Positions 32,931 through 44,831 of a stretch of 64,000 nt of DNA are shown one piece after another; position 1 is the first letter of the stretch, and every line of letters starts with the position of its first letter. Both the position numbers and the translations under genes were made by a program. The notes beneath the pieces are model-generated. The model saw nothing but the letters and a program-made list of their open reading frames with translations, ran no database searches and had not been told where the DNA came from. The stretch comes from Euleptes europaea (lineage: Eukaryota > Chordata > Lepidosauria > Squamata > Sphaerodactylidae), in contig NC_079320.1 in the NCBI RefSeq assembly GCF_029931775.1, positions 59,351,521-59,415,520 of the forward strand. Reading direction: 5' to 3'.

Positions 32931-35900
32931 GTGAAGAATAACGACATTGAACTTATAAAAAAAAGTCTGGGGTTTGATGAGAGGATTCATAAGGCGATTT
33001 TATATAAAGCCGTGAACGGAAACTTGTGTTGTTGTTTTTTAAATAAGTAATTTGACCGTTCTGGTAGTTTTGGGTCTCCCTTTGGGATAGTGATAAAGTC
33101 CGTTGTCCGCGGCCGAAGGCCATCACAATCTACCATACAAAACATTGTGTGTGTTAAGGGCCGTCAAGTCGCTTCCGACTCATGGCGACCCTATGAATCA
33201 ATTGTCCTCCAAAGTGTCCTATCCTTAACAGCCTTGCTCAGATCTTGCAAATTGAGGGCTGTGGCTTCCTTTATTGAGTCAATCCATTTCTTGTTGGGTC
33301 TTCCTCTTTTCCTGCTGCCTTCAACTTTTCCTAGCATTATTGTCTTTTCCAGTGACTCTTGTCTTCTCATAACATGTCCAAAGTACGACAGCCTCAGTTT
33401 AGTCATTTTAGCTTCTAGGGTCAGTTCAGGCTTGATTTGATCTAAAACCCACTGATTTGTTTTTTTGGCGGACCAGGGTATCCGTAACACTAAAATAACA
33501 TAAAATATCATAAAGCAACATTAAAATAACTTTAAAACAGTCTGACCCACAAGAAGCTAGTATTTAAACATGTTACGTCCCTGATTAGAAACAGCTTTAG
33601 CTTGGATTTTCTTAGTTGCTAAAGCACAGAGTGACACTTTGTAGGTAAACATCAGGATTGGCGTCTGATAGGAGAAAGAGCAGCTTCTCTGAATCTGGAG
33701 AAAGATTTAGGCCCTTTAGAATTGCTCCGAGGAATTTAAGTCTGGGCTCTTTGTAAAGAGGACAGAATAAGGTGTAATGAGTTAGGTCCTCTGGAGCAGC
33801 TCCACAAATACATAGGCGAGAGGCCCATGGGTGTCTCTCTTTGTAAACTGGCAGTTCAAAGGAGGGAGAGTCCAGTAGCACCTTAAAGACTAACAACATT
33901 TCTGGCAGGGTACGAGCTTTCGTGAGCCACAGCTCACTTCTTCAGATACAGCTAGAATGTGAATCCATCTATCCTTAAGTAGAGAAGAGTGAATTAGGTT
34001 AAAAGAACACACATACCTTCTCACAAAAGCTCTCCAAAATAAAATGCTTTTACATGCTTTTCGGAAAGCAGGGAGCAAATGTGCCCTCCTTACCCGTTCC
34101 GACAAGCAATTTGAAAGTACCTTTCCCACAACAAAGAATGTCCTTGTTTTGACAGTTACCAAATGAACTAACCTATGAAAGATCACAATGGGTAGCCATG
34201 TTATTTTGTCAATAGCAGTAGAAAAGTGCAAAAGTCCAGTAGCACCTTAAAGAGTAACAAAATTTCTGGCAGGGTATGAGCTTTCATGAGCCGCAGCTCA
34301 CTTCTTCAGATACAACTAGAAAGTAAATCCATCTATCTTTAAGTAGAGAAGAGTGAATTAGAGACACAATGGCAATGTAACTGTCAAAAGCAAGTAAATT
34401 CCATTAGCAGGTGTGATTGGATTAGATGTGATTTGTAAACTGGGTGAGATGTTTGTGCAACAGGTATGTTTGACAATTACTTCTTATATGCGGCTCTTTT
34501 GTAGCCAGTTTTTGTTGGAGAAACGCAGCACACTCACTGATTACAGAAATAGCAATATGCTGGTTGGATCCATGAGTGGGTGGATAATGTGTTATCATTG
34601 TTTTGTATTGATCATTTTCCTCGTGGATTATCCTGTCCGCACAGAAAAATCTGGAGCTACATTACTAGAATACATTGATAATATTCAAGTTGTGGGTTCA
34701 CCTCTGCATTTTCTAATCTGTGGAAAAAGTGAACTGCAGTCTGTTCTGTTGCACTGTTTGCTTTGTTCTTTTGTGCTTATAAGCTATTGTGATGTAATGT
34801 CTGCTCTTGTTCTGAATTGATTGTGAAGTTTTGCCCAAGTTTCTTTTGTTTGTATATGCTGTTTCAGTTTGCAAACAGGGATGCTAAAGGACAGACAGTT
34901 ACCTGAATACTTCAAAGGGTCACACAGTGTGGTTCAGCGTGCTACAGCTTGAACCACGAGGCAGTCTCGGAGCATTATACTAAATGTGAGCTTGCCTCAG
35001 CTCTCCTGCTTCTTCCACTCTGATCCCATTATCCTTGCTCTACTATATTGTGCTTGAAGCTTTGACTCCATTATGTAGCTTAGATATCTAGGGTTGGGAA
35101 ATAAATCCTTTCCTTGGTGCATGCATTAACATTTTGAGTATCTGGGGAACTATCATAAAGCACTGTATCTCCGGAGTCAGTCACCCTATTTCCTCTTCTT
35201 TGTACCTTATGTGCAATAATGTTTTAGTGCATTTGGGATTTTTTTTTTTTGTAATATGTGAAATTCAGACATGATGGTAGATATTTTGAAGGAGCAGTGG
35301 TCTTTGTCTTTGTGTTGCTAACTGCCATCATCTTTCCCTGCTCAGGTATCCTCAACAAGTGATGGAAAAAGTGCTGGACATGGCTGCAGGCATCACAGTC
35401 ACCAATGCTCCAACCCACACTCTGAGAGACGAACTGGTTGCCAAGGTGAAACGAGGCATATCAAGTAGCAATGGTTAGCAGATCATAGCTGTGCAAATAC
35501 AAATAGGAGCCTAGTTAATTAATACATGAATACCATCTCAAATATAGCAATGGGATTTAGTTTTTAAATTGTCACTATTCTAATATTATTAATTTATTTT
35601 TAGCTTAATTTTTGCTGTGATGAAACATAATTTTCAAAGGAGATGAAGCTAAATTTGTTTTTATTTATGTAAAAAGGACAAGACCTTTAGACATTATGCC
35701 ACTCAGCCTGCTTTGCAAATGGTGTTGTAGCAGTAGCAAGTAAATACATTGGTTTTTATCCACACTATGACTAATGGATTAACACCTACTTTAAATGCAT
35801 ATTTTAAAAGTTAATATTATTGACCTGTATTATTATTGCCCAAACTTGTTATTAAATTAATCTAGGCATTAATGTAATGAGGAGTCCTCAATTCTGGCTT

Positions 35901-37215
35901 TTGTGTGTGTGTTTGACATAAGGACAATATAGTCTGCTCTAAATTACAGGTGCAATTCTTTTTGTATTTCTTTCTAGAAGGGCTAGAAGAGCCTTGCAAG
36001 AAGCGAGCTGTGGGCACAGACAAAGCTTCTGAAGATAGCAGAAGTGATGCAAAGCCTACCAAGGCAGAAGTGCCCATGGAAACAGGCGCTGAACTTATGA
36101 AAAACACAGAAAAAGAGGGAGCAAAAGATCCAGAGAAGCCACAATCTTCCGCCGTGGCTCAGAAGGTGGCTGCTACGGCATCACCAGCTGTGGCATCGCC
36201 AGCCGTGGCTCAGAAGGCAGCAGCTGTGGCGTCGCCAGCCGTGGCTCAGAAGGCGGCAGCTGTGGCGTCGCCAGCCGTGGCTCAGAAGGCGGCAGCTGTG
36301 GCATCGCCAGCCGTGGCTCAGAAGGTGGCGGCATCACCAGCAGTGGCTCAGAAGGCGGTGGCGCCATTGCCAGTGGTGGCTACGGCGTCACCGGCCATGG
36401 CTCAGAAGGCGGTGGCTACGGCGTCACCAGCCATGGCTCAGAAGGTGGTGGCTACAGCATCGCCGGCCGTGGCTCAGAAGGTGGTGCCCATGGCACCTTC
36501 AGCTGGAGTAAAAGTAGAACCTAGGCTTGCTAATTATGAATCCACAACAGTCACTAGGCACAAATCAGTTCTGGCTTCTTCTATATCTGGCCCTGAATCA
36601 AAGATAAATTATTGCTTAACCAAACCTTCAGACTCCAAATCTGAAAGCGCATTACCACCTGAAAAGAAAGACAGTTCAGAAAGTACTGCAGTGTTAGCTT
36701 CGAAAAGCAGTTCACATGTGAGTGCAGTCCCTGTCAAAGTGCCACTGAAATTGTTAACAAGTGAAGATGCAAAAGAGAGGCAACCATTCTTCAATAGACT
36801 ATACAAAGCCGTTGCTTGGAAGCTGGTTGCTGTCGGAGGCTTTAGTCCCACTGTCAATCATGTAGAACTTCTAAACTCGTCTATTCTGTCCGTAAAGGCA
36901 ACATTAGATGTTGATTTTGTTCCACTGAAAGAGCTTACAGATTTACCTCAGAACAAAAGCTCTCAGGAAAGTGTGGTTTGTGAACTGAGATGCAAATCTG
37001 TATATTTGGGTACTGGTTGTGGGAAAAGTAAGGAAAATGCCAAAGCGGTAGCTTCACGGGAGGCACTGAAATTATTCCTCAAGAAAAAGGTTATTGTGAA
37101 ATTATGTAAAAGAAAGTACAAAGGAAGGGAAGTTGAAGATTTGGTGCTTCTTGATGAAGAATCAAAACCATTAAATTTACCTCCAGCTTTAAGAAACCCT
37201 CAAGAAATATTGTAG
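32625..37215 (+). CDS. CDKN2AIP: CDKN2AIP (CARF), ARF-interacting / XRN2-binding protein
   Basis: Nuclear regulator of the ARF-p53-p21 axis that also binds exonuclease XRN2. Coding exons are 32625-32911, 35346-35473 and 35978-37215, with consensus GT/AG borders and consistent phases (2, then 1), giving 550 residues; the human protein is about 580. Residues ~30-125 form the XRN2-binding (XTBD) domain: WVEALRGDCEPEQHWRYRR, SFSMVWANHVFLGCRYPQ and RDELVAKVKRGISSSN match the human protein closely. The middle is low-complexity; residues ~198-314 are a VAQK-rich minisatellite where human has Ser-rich sequence. The C-terminus is highly conserved (QPFFNRLYKAVAWKLVAVGG; dsRNA-binding-like fold at ~455-507 with CGKSKENAKAVASREALKLF). 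The start at 32625 gives the expected N-terminal length; no better in-frame ATG lies upstream. Intron 1 holds LINE and repeat insertions. Confidence 0.95.
33137..33478 (-). mobile_element. Bov-B LINE 3' end
   Basis: The minus-strand frame reads IPWSAKKTNQWVLDQIKPEL ... TKLRLSYFGHVMRRQESLEK ... GSRKRGRPNKKWIDSIKEAT, the standard Bov-B C-terminus, then the gactcatggcgaccctatg tail on the plus strand. It lies in CDKN2AIP intron 1. Confidence 0.9.
33479..33862 (-). mobile_element. Non-LTR retrotransposon C-terminal fragment
   Basis: The minus-strand frame 33612-33899 contains a Cys/His knuckle typical of LINE C-termini (LCICGAAPEDLTHYTLFCPL), followed by an AT-rich 3' tail at 33479-33580. The clade is not resolved. 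Confidence 0.6.
33868..34360 (-). repeat. Two copies of the hammerhead-like repeat in CDKN2AIP intron 1
   Basis: Copies at about 33868-33990 and 34186-34355 read agtccagtagcaccttaaag ... gagccacagctcacttcttc. They are the same orientation and about 320 bp apart, with related LINE-like text between them. Confidence 0.8.
36154..36504 (+). repeat. In-frame coding minisatellite in CDKN2AIP exon 3
   Basis: Nine units begin with (V/M)AQK. The commonest unit is 36 bp, encoding VAQKAAAVASPA; others are shorter or longer (VAQKVAASPA; VAQKAVAPLPVVATASPA). All stay in frame. The first three 36-bp units are nearly identical, a sign of recent slippage or unequal exchange. Confidence 0.9.
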
Positions 37216-37876
37216 AACAGTGGAGCAGTTTATACTAGCAAATAATGTTTTCTCACAAAAACAGAGTTACTTTTGTATATTGAAGTAAGCAGCCAGATAC
37301 TTTGTATTTCTTCTCAGTTTTTTTCAAGACAAACACCATTCCTATAACTTTCACTCAGTAGCAAATATAAATGATTTGACATAGATGTAAAGTGTGCAAA
37401 GGTATGCCTTAACATATATAGCACCCTAGTGTGCTTTGTTATTTGTTAAATAGTCTACCTAAGTCTTCAGTTTTAATGAAACAAGATATAGTTTGCTGTT
37501 CAAAATGCTCTAATTTTGTAATGCCAGTGATTGGTAGCAGTAATGTTCACTTCAGAACATATATTCTGTTTAGCTGGAAAGGAATATGTATACAAGAACC
37601 ATTGTACCTAGATGACGGAAAGTTATCTAAAAATTACAAACATTTAATCACATGCTTCAAGTGTTACTTATAATGTTCATATGCTTAAAGAAAATAGTTG
37701 ATGCAGATTATTTTAATGAAGTAGTAATATTTTAAATCTGAATTTAAAATGTTGGTCCTGTTTTAATATCATACTTGTGAATTGTCAGTAAACAGTCTCC
37801 AGGGTTACTTATCCCTAAACTTCGTTAACCAGATGCAGCTTATATTTTGTGAGAAAATACCACTTTCACTTTTTCA

Positions 37877-37882
37877 AATAAA
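37877..37882 (+). terminator. Candidate poly(A) signal of CDKN2AIP
   Basis: AATAAA about 660 bp after the stop codon, in AT-rich sequence. Further AATAAA sites at about 38268, 38821 and 39131 could give longer 3' UTRs. Confidence 0.5.
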
Positions 37883-37899
37883 TACAGCTTTCTATACTA

Positions 37900-40089
37900 A
37901 GCTTATTTTACGTGTACTATAATTGGGATGTGGGATTTCATTAAGCATTTTCAAATAACAGTCCATTTTTATAACTTCAAAAATAAAATATTAGTCTTAA
38001 ACACCATAATTAATTTGCAACTTCTAAGAATAATATGAAGTCCTGATTCTATCTGCATAGGATTTTCATTTTGGAATATCTGTATGTAAACAGATTTTCT
38101 AATTATGTTCCTTTTATATATATTCTCAGGAGATAAAAGTTGCTATGCTGAACATAATGTGCGGCAGTGCAGTGATACCCACATTATTTTTTATGTGTAC
38201 AGGCATTTTTACCATTACCTTTGGTGTTGAGAAATGCTTACAGCAATGGGAAACCCCTCCTGCATCAATAAAGTATTCCTCGGGAAGGTGGCTAGGGGAT
38301 ATGTTAAAACAGGCAGTACAGTAAATAAAGTTGTCCCATGTAGAATTATCTTTAGGGCATATTTCCATTAGTTGAAGCTAAATGTCACTTTTTTTTTTGC
38401 AGCCACCCTTGGGGAATCAAGAAATCCTTATTCATAAAACCTGTAATCCATAGAATTGTCCGGTAATTTCCATGCAGAATGGAGTTTATGATCCCCCTTT
38501 AGCAATTATTCATCTTGCTTGACTAAAAGGTTGCAGTGTGAGAGCTGCTCTTGGCAGGGATGGAGTGCATCTGTGCAAGCGTTAGCTTTTGTTTGTATCT
38601 AAAGTGGCTCTCTGAATCATAACTATAGTTAACTTCTGTATCATTTGAATAAATACTAAAACTATATTTTTGGACCACTGTCACTGCAATACTCTTGTTT
38701 GTTTCAAGCGACGTTTAGTTGATACTAAGTTGTTCTGAAATGTATTTTGGCAGTTAAACAAAAAAGTCTTCCATCAACAGTTTTTTCCCCTACACCACAG
38801 AGTTGTCGTTTTTCCGTGCAATAAATAAAGCAGTAGCTACCTGTGCTGATTCTAAAATTTAGGACCAAAGTTATTACTTTCTAATGAAGAAGGCGTTTCT
38901 TAGTTCAGCTAGTGGTGTACAGGTAGTAAATGATACCGTAAAATGAACATTTCGTACAGCTGCTTAAGCAATATAGTTTGCCTGATATCTTGCAGAAAAC
39001 ACAGTATTGAGATCTTTAGATGCTTTTGAAATGAGTCTTGTGTAGGAATGGTAGATAAAATTAGTAATTCAGAAAATAATGTGTTTGGCAATTGGTTTAT
39101 TAAGGGTGACATCCTGTATATAATTCATTAAAATAAAGGCGTTTTCATTTGATTCCTTTTCAGACTTACATGAGTTTAAATTATTTCATTTGGAACTAGA
39201 GGGAAAACACTTTACACTTGAGTTCACTTTTTATATATGCGAGATGACAGATCACAGATCCAAAGTGGTCTTCTGCTAGTAATATGGCACTGATACTAGT
39301 GGAACAGCATTGCTGTGGGGGAAGGAACAATTATTTTTTACCAATTCTCCATTCTGCTCCAGAATTCTGCTTTGCCCCCATGCTGTTGGTTAGAGTCCCC
39401 TGACTCAGAAGATGAAAGTTACCAGGGGTGGGTGGGTAGGAAAACCACTCCAGAGGTGTTGCTGGTCATACCGCCTTGAATCCAACTCACAGCAAACTAA
39501 TTTCTCTCTAGAGCAGAGAGGCTTGGTGGTATTCCCCCACATACATGCTTTAACTGTAAATCAGAATGCCTTTGCTTCCTGATTTGACTGCAAATGAAAA
39601 CAAATATATTCATGAAGGATGGAATTGCATATGCAGTAAGAATTTTGATGTTGAGCCACACCACTTTCTACTGTCAAAAAGACAAGCTGGCTTTCAGACT
39701 GGACAGTGGCCCTTGCAATACCAAAATGATGCAAAGCTTTGGCTGCTTGCACAGCTGTGTCTTACTTGGACATCACTTGTCTGTACTGTAGCTTTGAAGT
39801 ACAACGCATCCTGGGAAAGGATGCTTGTTACAGAGCTGCTATTAAAAGTCTAATACTGTATACATTTACCACTTCATAACATTCAGAACGGGTTTTCTTA
39901 AGACTGTCATACCTGAAAGATTATCTCTGTATGATATCAGCAAGAGCCTGCTTCATCAGATACATGAAGGGGATTGAGGGTTTGGTAGGAATATGAAAAT
40001 ATGGTTTGAAGTATGATGAAAAAACAAGTTCACAAAGCATAAAATCTACAAATGACAAATGTAAAAAAAAACCCATTACACCTGAATAT
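37900..40089. other. No gene seen; possible extended 3' UTR
   Basis: Mostly non-repetitive AT-rich DNA with several AATAAA signals up to about 39136. It may be alternative 3' UTR of CDKN2AIP or plain intergenic DNA. Confidence 0.45.
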
Positions 40090-40385
40090 ACTGAAAGATA
40101 GTCGTTACTGTGGAATACATTTCCAGTGGATGTAACGGTGGCAATGAGCACAGGTAGCATTAAAAGGCGATTAGACAAATAAGTCTATCAGTGGCTATTT
40201 GCCATGGTAACTGAAAGAAATTTCCACATTCAGAGGCAGTAGAAATGAATATCGGTGCTAGGAGGCACCATCGGGGTGGGGGGGCCCTTGGCCTGACAGC
40301 CCTGTTTGTTAGCCATTCAGGAGAAACGGTTGGCCACTGTGCAAAACAGGATATTGAACTGGTAGGGATCTTGTATAGTAACACT
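40090..40385 (+). mobile_element. CR1-group LINE 3' end
   Basis: Diverged copy of the end seen at 29500-29830: tagacaaataagtctatcag, ccacattcagaggcagtag, ttggccactgtgcaaaacag. Confidence 0.65.
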
Positions 40386-40509
40386 GAAAGAATTTCAGTG
40401 CTCTATCTTCAGTAGTTTTTCATTGTTTTAGTACAAAATTTAATAATTTTGAGATTTGCTTTCATATATTGTCCATGTAGACTGATACGTTCTCCCATAT
40501 TAATATATG

Positions 40510-40745
40510 CCAGTGTGGTGCTAGTGGTTAAAAGTGGTGGTTTGGAGCGGTGGACTCTAATCTGGAGAACCTACACATGAAGCCAGTTGGGTGACCTTGG
40601 GCTAATCACAGCTCTCTTAGAGCTCTCTCAGCCCCACCTACCTCACAGGGTGTCTGTTGTGGGAAAGGGAAGGTGATTGTAAGCCAGTTTGATTCTCCCT
40701 TAAGTGGTAGAGAAAGTTAGCATATAAAAACCAACTCTTCTTCTC
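40510..40745 (+). mobile_element. tRNA-headed SINE with internal deletion
   Basis: The head ccagtgtggtgctagtggtt is present, but the box B part and its neighbour are missing (ctggagaacc joins directly to tacacatgaagccag). The tail is intact. Confidence 0.85.
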
Positions 40746-41077
40746 TTTTCACTTTCATGTCTGATTTATTTAAATATTGTCAAAATACTTTTTTGGCCTT
40801 AGTAAACAGTAAAAACACATTGTCAGCAGACGGTATATTAATTGATGTGAAGACAGATGAGCTCTTGTTAAATGATTATGGACGTTATCAGAACAGAAGA
40901 CAGCATTGCTCGCTCAAGGGTTTTATACAAGGGACTTATTTCCTGTCTGCTTCTGGTATTTCAGGTCATGTATGTATAAACAACTTACAGGCATGCTTCA
41001 GTCTGCTTGATATCTGCAGTCAACTTACAGGATGCTTTCAATTAATTATATTGAAGGACTTTATATCTTTGTAAGCA

Positions 41078-41264
41078 CAGGCTAGCTTGATGTTAGATCT
41101 CGGAAGCGAAGCAGGGTCAGCCCTGACTAGTATTTGTGTGGGAGAACACCAAGGAATACCAGGGGCGTGCTGTGGAGGCAGGCAGTGGCAAACCACTTCT
41201 GAATGTCTCTTGTCTTGAGAACTCTATTGAGTTGCCATGAATCAGCTGTGACTTGACAGCAAAA
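41078..41264 (+). mobile_element. 5S-rRNA-derived SINE (5S-Sauria type)
   Basis: The head is 5S-rRNA-like (gatctcggaagcgaagcagg, then gtgtgggagaacaccaagga, which spans the internal pol III control region). The body and tail (gcaggcagtggcaaaccac ... cagctgtgacttgacagc) match the tRNA-headed SINE at 8916. Confidence 0.8.
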
Positions 41265-42089
41265 AAAGCACAATCACCAACTAAAAGATGATAATCGTGA
41301 ATGACTAATATAACCAGTTACATTTCAGAACGAGGTGGGGCCTGGATAAACAAAACAGCCTTTTATTTCAGCAGCAACAGAAGATCCTATTTGATAGATA
41401 GAAGACAGTACCATTTATTTTCTTACAAAGCTATAATTTGAAAATGTGTTCTCAAAGACAGGTACAATTAATAGGTATGTTACTCTTTTATTTACTAATA
41501 TGATAACAGTATGAATGTGGCACCAGTCAAATGAAAGCAATAAATAATTTCAGATCTGTGTAACTCCACAGTTTAACCACTATAAAAAGATGAATATTCA
41601 AGTTTTCAGACTTTTCAGATCTCATGTACTGCAGCTAGGAAGCTGCTGCTACAATCGGGGAGGGGGTGACAATTGGAAAACGCTTGTTTGGCTGTAGCCA
41701 TGAATTTGAGACAAGCAGTTATTACCAACAAATTATCTGATACAGATCCTGGTGAACAAATGGGAGAAGTGTCCCCTTGCGTAACCTGGGCCAAGACCGC
41801 AAAGGACTTTCAGTGTAAGTACCAGCACCTTAAATCTGGACCAGATGTCCATTGATAACCAGTGAAGTTGTTACAGAGTCAGAGGCCACTTATGCATGGG
41901 AAGTTTTGCCTTGAATTTGCCGTGCATTAATGGCTAGAGGATAACAGCTAAAGAGAAAGCCTACCTGGGGTCATAATATGGGTGGATTGAATAAACAAAG
42001 GAATGTGATCACAGTATCCTCCTCCATCAGACACACAGTCATGGGAGGGGGGCAAATATCCCACACCAGGCTAGAGCCTCTTGAAACAA

Positions 42090-42343
42090 GAGAAGAGTTG
42101 GTTTTTATATGCCGACTTTCTCTACCACTTAAAGAAGAATCAAACCAGCTTACAATCACCCTCTCTTCCCCTCCCCACACCCTGTGAGGTAGGTGGGGCT
42201 GAGAGAGCTCTAAGAGAGCTTTGACTAGCCCAAAGTCACCCAGCTGGCTTCGTGTGTAAGAGTGGGGAAACAAATCCATTTCACCAGATTAGCCTCCGCC
42301 GCTCACATGGGGAATCAAACCCAGTTCTCCAGTACTCTAGGGC
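42090..42343 (-). mobile_element. tRNA-headed SINE
   Basis: Reverse copy, from tail (gagaagagttggttttta) to the box B-like gggaatcaaacccagttctc; the extreme 5' head is missing. Confidence 0.85.
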
Positions 42344-42429
42344 AATGTTTGGGATAAGTGCATGTGAGGGGAATGCCGTTCCAAATTTTGCTTTAACACA
42401 AAACCATTCCTTCAAAGGAACCAAGCATC

Positions 42430-42575
42430 ATCCAATGGGGACAACACTCTTAGCCTAACCTCCCTCGCAGGGTTGGTGTGAGGATAAAATGGAGGAGAGG
42501 AGAATGATGTGAGACGCTTTGGGTTCCCACTGGGGAGAAAGGTGGGGGATAAATAAAAAAAATAAGGAAAAAATA
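42430..42575 (+). repeat. SINE/LINE 3' end fragment
   Basis: Contains ctccctcgcagggttggtg, aggataaaatggaggagagg, and gagaaaggtgggggataaat, a common 3' tail in lizard repeats. Confidence 0.5.
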
Positions 42576-42939
42576 ATAATTTCTAAAATGAGAGGGTTGG
42601 GGCTCAGGTTTTGCCAGCAGTCATGCCTTCCTTATCATGGAAGCTTATGCATGAGAGACTTAAGCACACACTTAAATGTAATGTTGCTCCCTGGGATCGT
42701 AGGAGCAACAGAGTCAAACAAACCGTGAAATGGAAAACGAGTTGCTTCAGCCCCATCCCCTTCACCAGCATCCCTAGAGGACCTTAACACCACGGCTTCC
42801 TTCCCCTCCTTTGCACCTAGCATCAGCGCTTGCACTGAACCGCCGCCCTAGTTGTAAGACCCAGTGATTGGTTTGGGGAACTCGGCTCTTGCAATTCCCC
42901 AGCTGCCCAGAAGGGCCCCAAGGGGATGACTCTCCCTAA

Positions 42940-43460
42940 ATAATGGCATCCTCTTCCAAACCCAACACCCGCGCGGTTTCCCGACCGCTTTGACGATTCG
43001 CCTGCTGTAGCCGGGGGCGGGGCGACAAAGGACGTTTGCATAATTTATGCACGCAGGTTTAACAGACGAGCTGCTCTGGTGAAAGGATCGTTCCTTTAAA
43101 AGTCTCCCGGCAGGGCGATGAAAGCTTTTGCGTCCGGGCGAAACAGATGTGTTTCACGCAAGGCGAGAACTCGTGCAAGGCGAGACGGGCTCTGATTTGC
43201 TCGCTGTAAGTGGGAAAAGGGCTCGGCGGGCAGGGGTTTATAAAGCAGCGAAGAGCGTGCATATTGCAAGGCGCGCCGAAGACCTGCTCTCTAGGCTACG
43301 TGCGGAGGACGCTCGTTCCTCTTGGGCTCCAGCAGCCCGCCTAGGGGAAAGTCCCCGGACCCCTGGCAGAGAGTGCCGCGCGCTCCCCGGTGCGCAACAA
43401 CCCGTCTCGCTGGCTCACGACCACCCCGCCAAGAAGCCCTCCGGGCCGAGCGGGTGAGCG
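42940..43460 (+). promoter_or_regulatory. Orphan CpG island with GC box, TATA box and a splice donor
   Basis: The block is CpG-rich with no overlapping known gene. In plus order it holds a GC box (gggggcggggc at about 43012), an octamer-like tttgcataatttatgc, a TATA box TATAAA at 43239-43244, and a candidate first exon ending at a good donor (gagcgg|gtgagc at 43453/43454). I see no recognisable protein downstream, so it may start a non-coding transcript or be an isolated or decayed promoter. Confidence 0.45.
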
Positions 43461-43731
43461 CGGGAGGGGCCTCTCGTCAAGCCCCCACAGTTACGCAGGT
43501 AGTGCGCGAGGGCCCCCCTCCTCCAAGGAGCCGGACCGCACCAACAGAACGGGGCTCATTCTCGGACCGCCTGTTTCCTTTTTGGGCACGTTTACGCGCG
43601 GGAGGTTTTGCCTTGGACTGGCCGCTCTCTGGATGCGCATTTCCCTTCCACCCACCCAGATTCTCAAACCTCCACAGTAAGCCCCCATGCAGAATTCGGA
43701 TGGGGAAAATGGGCACCTAAAGAGTGGCAAA

Positions 43732-44325
43732 AGTGGAGGGCAGCAGGAAAAGAGGAAGACCCAGCAAGAGATGGATGGACTCAATAAAGGAAGCCACAGC
43801 CTTCAGTTTGCAGGATCTGAGCAAGGCTGTCAAAGACAGGGCATTCATGGCTCATGACCAATGCTGATTTCGGCACACCCATCTCTCCCCTGGACATCAC
43901 AGACTCTTCTGCAGACCACACTTAATCCCACCACGCCTGCAATTCATATTTACATACTGTTAACATTTACATACTAATGCTTGTCTGAATTCACTCTCCT
44001 CTACTTAAAGACAGATGGATTCACATTCCAGCTGTATCTGAAGACGTGAGCTGTGGCTCACAGAAGCTCATACCCTGCCAGAAAATATTTTTGTTAGTCT
44101 TTAAGGTGCTACTGGACTCTTGCTCTTTCCTACTACTGCAGATCTGAAGAAGTGAGCTGTGGCTCACGAAAGCTCATACCCTGCCAGAAAATATTTTTGT
44201 TAGTCTTTAAGGGGCTACTGGACTCTTGCTCTTTTCTACTAAAGACAGGACATTTTGGAGGACTTTCATTCATAGGGTCACCATGAGTCGGAAGCGACTC
44301 GACGGCACTTAACACACACACACAC
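43732..44325 (+). mobile_element. Bov-B 3' end with 13-bp target duplication
   Basis: Bov-B sequence runs 43732-43846 and resumes 44245-44325, ending in (CA)n. It is flanked by a perfect 13-bp repeat AAAGAGTGGCAAA (43719-43731 and 44326-44338). It inserted into a family D MITE and was later split itself. Confidence 0.9.
43848..44244 (+). mobile_element. Hammerhead-like repeat inserted in Bov-B, with partial tandem copy
   Basis: The longest copy of this repeat here. It starts near tcatggctcatgaccaatgc, includes the CTGAAGA...GAAA core twice (near 44036 and 44145) and twice ends in ctactggactcttgctcttt. The Bov-B word aaagacagg(g/a)catt on both sides (about 43831 and 44245) is its probable target duplication. 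Confidence 0.75.
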
Positions 44326-44831
44326 AAAGAGTGGCAAATCCAAGGCAAAACCTCCCATGCATAAATGGCCTCTGTTCTCCAGCTTTACTACAGAGTTAAA
44401 AGCAAGCGAAAAGCAAAAGCCTGCTTCATCTCTCACCGCACATTGAAGGGCTCTCTTCCGTGTAAGCCTAGTTGACCTGAAGGGGCACTTTGCACGTATG
44501 GATGGCAGAGTTATACAAGCCGCATCGCGTCCTACAAAGTTAAATGGGAGTTTATCTGCCTTTGCTTTCCCCGTCAAGAATCCCGGAAAATAGCTAGTGT
44601 TGGGACTGAGGTTTCTTCCCTGCCCGTAAAATTTACACGGGGAGGAAGGGGGGGAGCTGTTCAACTACTGTCCCCCAATGGAACAAAGTAAAAGTCGAAC
44701 ACACCTGGATCCTCGTCTCCTATGCTCTGCCATGACAGCTCCCCTTATGTTCACCCTGCAAATGGGGAATATCAACAACTACATTCTCTGTAGTGGCTCA
44801 CCCTACAGAGTGGGGGGGGGCTTGTTCAGGA

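Larger units (their letters stand above)
43586..44369. mobile_element. MITE family D, split by a Bov-B insertion
   Basis: The left part (43586-43731) and right part (44326-44369) together match the uninterrupted copy at 48586-48761. The end ggcaaaacctcccatgcata is the inverse of the start cgcgggaggttttgcc, so it has long inverted termini. Confidence 0.75.

Noticed and set aside
32553-32990. 145-codon minus-strand frame opposite CDKN2AIP exon 1
   Set aside because: It is a shadow of a GC-rich exon, with no recognisable domain.
34413-34820. 135-codon frame inside CDKN2AIP intron 1
   Set aside because: Composition is like the surrounding AT-rich intron, and it resembles no family.
36173-36367. 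Antisense frame in the CDKN2AIP minisatellite
   Set aside because: A repeat whose unit length is a multiple of three is open in other frames by construction.
43128-43457. 109-codon frame in the orphan CpG island as a protein-coding first exon
   Set aside because: Arg/Ala-rich composition is explained by GC content, and no continuing exon was recognised; kept only as a possible promoter.
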